Assembly: GCF_025558425.1 (NCBI RefSeq)
Contig: NZ_CP094718.1
Location: forward strand, 992,001 to 1,056,000
Direction of reading: 5' to 3'
Length of the DNA stretch: 64,000 nt
DNA from: Staphylococcus sp. IVB6240
GTDB lineage: Bacteria > Bacillota > Bacilli > Staphylococcales > Staphylococcaceae
Both the position numbers and the translations under genes were made by a program. Positions 58,405 to 64,000 of this stretch are shown piece by piece (positions within the stretch are counted from its first letter, which is position 1; each line of letters begins with the position of its first letter). The notes beneath the pieces were generated by a model. The model saw nothing but the letters and a program-made list of their open reading frames with translations, was not told the origin of the DNA and ran no database searches.

Positions 58405-59331
58405 ATGCGAAAACTTATAGTGGGATCAAGAAGAAGTCAACTTGCTTTAACGCAAAGTGGCCAGTTTATTGATCGTCTAAAAGCAGTGCAGCCAGATTTA
58501 GAGATTGAAATCAAAGAAATCGTAACAAAAGGAGATCAAATCGTTGATCGCCAATTATCTAAAGTAGGTGGCAAAGGCTTATTCGTTAAAGAAATTCAAA
58601 ATGAACTTTTCAGTAAAGAGATTGATATGGCCATTCATTCTTTAAAAGATGTACCGAGTGAATTGCCTGAGGGTCTCACACTTGGTTGTATCCCAGATCG
58701 TGAAAATCCATATGATGCGTATATTGCCAAAAATCACGTAGCGCTGAAAGATTTGCCAGATGGTAGTATTGTCGGTACGAGTTCATTAAGACGTGGTGCA
58801 CAAATTTTGGCACAGTTTCCAAACCTAGAAATCAAATGGATTCGAGGTAACATTGATACACGTCTTAAAAAATTACAAGAAGAAGATTATGATGCGATTA
58901 TCTTGGCAGCTGCAGGCTTGAAACGTATGGGCTGGTCAGAAGATATTGTAACACAGTATTTAGATAACGACTTACTGATTCCTGCAATCGGTCAAGGTGC
59001 ACTCGGTATTGAATGTCGTGCAGATGATACAGAATTACTTGACTTATTAGCAAAAGTACATAATGCGGAAGTGGCTGCTTGTGTTACTGCTGAACGTACC
59101 TTCTTAAAAGAAATGGATGGTAGTTGCCAAGTGCCAATTGGTGGCCATGCTGTGATAGGTGATGACAATCAAATTCATTTTACAGGGTTAATCATGTCGC
59201 CAGATGGAAAGCAGCGTTTTCAGTATACTGCAATGGGAACAGATCCAGTTGAAGTTGGCCAACGTGTAAGTCAAGAACTGAAAGATCAAGGTGCCTATGA
59301 TATTATTGAAGCACTCAATGAATCACATTAA
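58405..59331 (+). CDS. hemC: Porphobilinogen deaminase (hydroxymethylbilane synthase)
   Basis: HemC (308 aa) joins four porphobilinogens. [17 protein letters not shown] start, substrate-binding [10 protein letters not shown] and [10 protein letters not shown], and the dipyrromethane-cofactor Cys in [12 protein letters not shown] are canonical. GGAGG fixes ATG 58405; the upstream ATG at 58384 has no ribosome site. Confidence 0.96.
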   Translation: MRKLIVGSRRSQLALTQSGQFIDRLKAVQPDLEIEIKEIVTKGDQIVDRQLSKVGGKGLFVKEIQNELFSKEIDMAIHSLKDVPSELPEGLTLGCIPDRENPYDAYIAKNHVALKDLPDGSIVGTSSLRRGAQILAQFPNLEIKWIRGNIDTRLKKLQEEDYDAIILAAAGLKRMGWSEDIVTQYLDNDLLIPAIGQGALGIECRADDTELLDLLAKVHNAEVAACVTAERTFLKEMDGSCQVPIGGHAVIGDDNQIHFTGLIMSPDGKQRFQYTAMGTDPVEVGQRVSQELKDQGAYDIIEALNESH

Positions 59332-59346
59332 ATAGGGGTGTTGGTG

Positions 59347-60021
59347 ATGAAACCCACAGTGTTAATGACGCAAACAAATGCTTATGATGACCATCGTATT
59401 GAAGTGTGTCACATACCACTTGTTGATACGGTACTATGCGCTTTTGATAAACAACTTCTCGAGGAAAGTTTTGATTGGCTTATTTTTTCATCCAAGAATG
59501 CGGTGGAATATTTCATCCCATATCTTTCACAAACTCGAGTCGCAAAGATTGCGGCAATTGGTGAAAAAACGAAAGCATATTGTGCGTTGAAAGGCATACA
59601 TGTAGACTTTGTCCCTGACGACTTCTCTCAAGATGGACTTCTCGCGCAGTTTGATGCACAACAGGAAGCTAAGATCTTATTGCCTTCAAGTGCACGAGCG
59701 AGACCTAAGCTGACTGAAGAGCTGTCACGGCGATATGGAAAAGTGACAAAGATCGATTTATACGATGTCGTAGTGAATAAATCTGCTGTACAAGAAGTAT
59801 ATGACATGTTGTTATCACACCAAGTGGATGCCATCACTTTTGCTAGTTCATCTGCTGTGCGTGCGCTTTTTGATTCATATCCACATATACCGTTTAACAG
59901 TTGGTATGTGATTGGACAGCAAACGCATCACACCTTGTCACAATATGGCTATGAAGGTGTTGTTGCAGAGACACAAACACTTGAAGCAATGATAGATAAA
60001 ATTTTAGAAAAGGGGTTCTAA
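59347..60021 (+). CDS. hemD: Uroporphyrinogen-III synthase
   Basis: HemD (224 aa) cyclises hydroxymethylbilane. The family is poorly conserved; WLIFSSKNAVEYF and ITFASSSAVRALFDS are the recognisable segments. AGGGGTG 6 bases upstream fixes ATG 59347. The call is firm from its place between hemC and hemB; hemB begins 3 bases after its stop. Confidence 0.9.
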   Translation: MKPTVLMTQTNAYDDHRIEVCHIPLVDTVLCAFDKQLLEESFDWLIFSSKNAVEYFIPYLSQTRVAKIAAIGEKTKAYCALKGIHVDFVPDDFSQDGLLAQFDAQQEAKILLPSSARARPKLTEELSRRYGKVTKIDLYDVVVNKSAVQEVYDMLLSHQVDAITFASSSAVRALFDSYPHIPFNSWYVIGQQTHHTLSQYGYEGVVAETQTLEAMIDKILEKGF

Positions 60022-60024
60022 ATT

Positions 60025-60999
<975 letters not shown>

Positions 61000-61020
61000 T
61001 CGTCTGAGGAGGAGATCGAA

Positions 61021-62310
61021 TTGCGTTATAACAAATCAATTAAAGCTTTTGAAAAGGCTGAACAATTAATGCCAGGTGGCGTAAACAGTCCTGTGCGTGC
61101 ATTTAAAGCGGTAGATACACCTGCCATCTTTATGGAAAGTGGGAAAGGTAGTCGTATTTATGACATCGATGGTAATGAATATATTGACTATGTATTAAGC
61201 TGGGGGCCTCTCATTCTAGGCCATCGCAATGAACGTGTAATCAGTGAATTGCATAACGTATTAGAACGTGGCACAAGCTTTGGTGCATCAACACTTGAAG
61301 AAAATAGATTGGCTGAACTTGTTATTGAACGTGTTCCTTCTATTGAGAAAGTGAGAATGGTATCATCAGGTACGGAAGCAACGTTAGATACGCTACGTTT
61401 AGCACGAGGATACACTGGAAAAAATAAAATCATCAAGTTTGAAGGGAACTATCATGGTCATAGTGACTCACTTTTAATTAAAGCGGGTTCAGGTGTGGCG
61501 ACACTTGGTTTACCAGACTCACCGGGTGTTCCAGAAGGCATTGCTAAAAATACAATTACAGTCCCTTATAATAACCTAGAAGCAGTTAAATTAGCATTTG
61601 AACAATTTGGTGATGATATTGCTGCGGTTATTGTTGAACCTGTTTCAGGAAATATGGGTGTTGTACCACCAATTAATAACTTCTTACAAGGACTCAGAGA
61701 CATTACCAAAGAAAATGATGCATTACTTATTTTTGATGAAGTTATGACAGGTTTCCGTGTTGGCTATAATGGCGCACAAGGTTACTTCGATGTGACACCG
61801 GACTTAACATGTCTTGGTAAAGTTATCGGTGGCGGCTTACCTGTAGGTGCGTTTGGTGGTCGAAAAGAAATCATGGATCGCATCGCACCAAGCGGCGATA
61901 TTTATCAAGCAGGCACACTATCAGGTAACCCACTCGCAATGACAAGTGGTTATTGGACATTGAGTCAATTAACACCAGAAAGCTATACGTACTTCAATGA
62001 ATTAGGAGATATGTTAGAAGTGGGCTTAAAAGAAGTCTTCGCAAAACATAATGTACCATTGACAGTGAATCGTGCAGGTTCTATGATTGGTTTCTTTATT
62101 AATGAGGGCCCTGTTACGAACTTTGAAGAGGCAAATCAATCTGACTTGAAGTTATTTGGTGAAATGTATCGTGAATTAACAGAACAAGGCATCTTTTTAC
62201 CACCTTCTCAATTTGAAGGAATGTTCTTATCTATTTCACATACAAAAGAAGATATTGAAAAGACAATCGCAGCATTTGACGTTGCATTAAGTAAAGTTGT
62301 GCCAAAATAA
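61021..62310 (+). CDS. hemL: Glutamate-1-semialdehyde 2,1-aminomutase
   Basis: HemL (429 aa) converts glutamate 1-semialdehyde to aminolevulinate with [29 protein letters not shown], and [11 protein letters not shown] are typical; the PLP Lys lies in [17 protein letters not shown]. The start is TTG (61021) behind GAGGAGGA; MRYNKS aligns with the start of S. aureus HemL. Last gene of the hem operon. Confidence 0.95.
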   Translation: MRYNKSIKAFEKAEQLMPGGVNSPVRAFKAVDTPAIFMESGKGSRIYDIDGNEYIDYVLSWGPLILGHRNERVISELHNVLERGTSFGASTLEENRLAELVIERVPSIEKVRMVSSGTEATLDTLRLARGYTGKNKIIKFEGNYHGHSDSLLIKAGSGVATLGLPDSPGVPEGIAKNTITVPYNNLEAVKLAFEQFGDDIAAVIVEPVSGNMGVVPPINNFLQGLRDITKENDALLIFDEVMTGFRVGYNGAQGYFDVTPDLTCLGKVIGGGLPVGAFGGRKEIMDRIAPSGDIYQAGTLSGNPLAMTSGYWTLSQLTPESYTYFNELGDMLEVGLKEVFAKHNVPLTVNRAGSMIGFFINEGPVTNFEEANQSDLKLFGEMYRELTEQGIFLPPSQFEGMFLSISHTKEDIEKTIAAFDVALSKVVPK

Positions 62311-62321
62311 TTGAATATTAA

Positions 62322-62398
62322 GTGCCATGTTAAAGCAAGTAGCATTTGAGATTTGATATCTAATTTCAAAAAGCTTTGTAAATGACATGGCATTTTTT
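62322..62398 (+). terminator. Terminator after the hem operon
   Basis: TGCCATGT (near 62323) pairs with ACATGGCA (62385-62392) around a long loop, followed by six T. Confidence 0.65.
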
Positions 62399-62478
62399 AA
62401 TGCGAATACATTATTTTTTTGAAGGTTTATTTTTGATAAGATGTAATTATACATAAAAGCGCTTGGGGGTGGCACATG

Positions 62479-63549
62479 ATGCAAAAACAAATATTCATCA
62501 ATAATGTGCTTGTGTTAATCGTATCAGTCATCTGTGGTTGGGTACTATGGCGTTGTCATATGATATTACCTTGGATGTTCGGACCGATTATCGGGAGCCT
62601 CATTGTTGTGAAAGGTTTTAAGCGCGAGATTCACTGGCCACATTGGTTAAGCGAACTCGGCTTAATCATGTTAGGGGTACAAATCGGCAGTAGCTTTACG
62701 CGACAAGTTATTTTAGACATTCAGAGCCATTGGTTATCTATTGTGATTGTAAATGTTTTGACGCTTGCATTGGCTATTATTGTGTCCTATGGTTTCCGTA
62801 AAATTGCGTCAGTAAATGAAGAAACAGCAATACTCAGTGTTATACCAGGTGCATTAAGTCAAATGCTTGTTATGGCAGAAGAAAATAAACGTGCTGATAT
62901 CTTAGTTGTCAGCCTAACACAAACGTCACGTATTATCTTTGTCGTGATTTTAGTGCCATTACTAACCGTCATGTTTAAAGAGGATCAACAAAAGGGGGTA
63001 CATATCAATGATACTCCGTTGTTAACTGATACATTGGGTATACAACATCTTGCCATATTAGCAGTTGCAATCACGCTTGTATATTTTTTAATGAAAAAGG
63101 TGAACTTCCCTACAAAAATGTTGCTCGCACCGATTGTGGTATTAATTATTTGGAATTTAACAACTGAAAAAGTTTTTACAATTGATACTCCGATTATTGC
63201 TGCAGCACAAGTGATTTATATGGTACGAGTAGGTGTACAGATTGCTGGATTAACCGATCAATTAAAAGGGCGAATTGCAATCGCGATCGCGTTTCAAAAT
63301 ATCTTACTGATTACCGGTACATTATTGATGGTATGGATATTACAACATGTTAATCAAATTCCGCTCAATACATTATTTCTAGGTGCAGCACCGGGTGGTA
63401 TGGCACAAATTGTGCTCGTTGCGTTGGATACGGGAGCAGACGTTGCAATCGTCTCTTCATTCCATATATTCCGTATCTTTTTTATATTGATGTTGATTGC
63501 ACCACTTATCGATATTTATTTAAAATATCGAGCTAAAAAGCCATCATAA
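62479..63549 (+). CDS. AbrB-family membrane protein (putative transporter)
   Basis: A 356-aa integral membrane protein with about ten hydrophobic segments. It belongs to the AbrB (formerly 'ammonia monooxygenase') family of duplicated membrane domains: LPWMFGPIIGSL...GLIMLGVQIGSSF and IPGALSQMLVMAEE are echoed later by VGVQIAGLTDQLKG and APGGMAQIVLVALD. It is not the DNA-binding AbrB. Transport substrate unknown. ATG 62479 suits GGGGGTGG; an ATG 3 bases earlier also exists. Convergent with tag. Confidence 0.85.
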   Translation: MQKQIFINNVLVLIVSVICGWVLWRCHMILPWMFGPIIGSLIVVKGFKREIHWPHWLSELGLIMLGVQIGSSFTRQVILDIQSHWLSIVIVNVLTLALAIIVSYGFRKIASVNEETAILSVIPGALSQMLVMAEENKRADILVVSLTQTSRIIFVVILVPLLTVMFKEDQQKGVHINDTPLLTDTLGIQHLAILAVAITLVYFLMKKVNFPTKMLLAPIVVLIIWNLTTEKVFTIDTPIIAAAQVIYMVRVGVQIAGLTDQLKGRIAIAIAFQNILLITGTLLMVWILQHVNQIPLNTLFLGAAPGGMAQIVLVALDTGADVAIVSSFHIFRIFFILMLIAPLIDIYLKYRAKKPS

Positions 63550-63550
63550 T

Positions 63551-64000
63551 TTATGCATGTCGGTGGGGACAGCTTAGTAAATGAGCATTGTACATTCCAG
63601 CTGCCTCCAAAAATGAAAAGATCGTGACAGGTCCAATAAATTTAAAGCCATATTCTTTTAAAGTTTTAGAAAGTTCTTTTGCTGTGTCGTTAACTGTGAT
63701 ACGTTGATCCACTGATTCATAACGGAAATCAACGGGTGTATCGTCCACAAAAGACCATAAAAATTTTGAAAAGCTCTCATGCTCACGTTCTATCTCGATG
63801 TAGCCGCGTGCTTGAGCCACAATCGCTGCCAACTTTTGTCGATGGTGGATAATATTTGGAAAGTCCATTAACGCATCGATGTCATCGTCTGTCATTTGCG
63901 CGACTTTATACGGATCAAAATCATAAAAGGCATCGCGATATGCGTCTTTTTTCTTTAAGATAGTGAGCCAGGACAAACCGGCATGTTGAGATTCTAATGC
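63551..64000 (-). CDS. tag: DNA-3-methyladenine glycosylase I, 3' part
   Basis: The C-terminal 149 residues of Tag, which removes 3-methyladenine from DNA. The frame stays open to the window edge, reading ALESQHAGLSWLTILKKK from 64000, matching S. aureus Tag from about residue 36; the N-terminal portion lies outside. The FKFIGPVTIFSFLEAAGM segment and the terminal zinc-ligand Cys region HLLSCPHRH are visible. It is separated by one base from the convergent membrane-protein gene. Confidence 0.93.
   Translation of the reverse strand, partial: ALESQHAGLSWLTILKKKDAYRDAFYDFDPYKVAQMTDDDIDALMDFPNIIHHRQKLAAIVAQARGYIEIEREHESFSKFLWSFVDDTPVDFRYESVDQRITVNDTAKELSKTLKEYGFKFIGPVTIFSFLEAAGMYNAHLLSCPHRHA

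Overview
The window is low-GC Firmicute chromosome with strong AGGAGG-type ribosome sites. Protein sequences and gene order (gpx-hflX, glnRA, accDA-pfkA-pyk-citZ-icd-phoPR-polA, nrdR-dnaB-dnaI-thrS, infC-rpmI-rplT, tig-clpX, hemAXCDBL-tag) identify it as Staphylococcus. The proteins are clearly diverged from S. aureus, so another species is likely; I cannot name it from sequence alone. Function calls come from motif and family recognition, not from database searches.

Layout: 1-5602 carries glutathione peroxidase, hflX, a PLP-dependent lyase, the GlnR-controlled glnRA operon and a DUF6176-type protein. 5640-12042 is a complete type II-A CRISPR-Cas locus on the + strand: leader, seven repeats (the last truncated) with six spacers, tracrRNA, cas9 (SaCas9-type, 1052 aa), cas1, cas2 and a long csn2. 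cas1 is broken by an in-frame TAG at codon 105, so interference looks intact but adaptation is probably lost. 12150-12935 holds two tandem type I toxin-antitoxin loci too small for standard gene calling. Each has a short leader ORF, a 26-aa holin-like toxin ORF and a convergent antisense RNA. 12971-14028 has two small minus-strand accessory genes: an unknown protein and a Gln-rich lipoprotein. The stretch 5640-14280 reads as an accessory island between core genes.

14322-24413: two universal stress proteins, alanine dehydrogenase, Xaa-Pro dipeptidase, a metallo-beta-lactamase-fold hydrolase, a CBS/DRTGG regulator, NrnA and DnaE. 24940-34865: central carbon flow (malic enzyme, acetyl-CoA carboxylase carboxyltransferase, PfkA, pyruvate kinase, citrate synthase, isocitrate dehydrogenase), then phoP. 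34866-45255: phoR, DNA replication and repair (polA, mutM), coaE, gapB, nrdR and the primosome loaders dnaB/dnaI. 45274-50789: thrS behind a T-box leader, a lysine permease, and infC-rpmI-rplT behind an L20-type leader; infC appears to start at AUA. 50924-55348: Nudix protein, TPR-like protein, trigger factor and ClpX. 55464-64000: YsxC, the haem operon hemA-hemX-hemC-hemD-hemB-hemL, an AbrB-family membrane protein, and the 3' part of tag, which runs off the right edge.

Regulatory elements supported by sequence: a perfect GlnR/TnrA box before glnR, CcpA cre-like sites at citZ, gapB and pfkA, a T-box, an L20-type leader, and intrinsic terminators after most operons.
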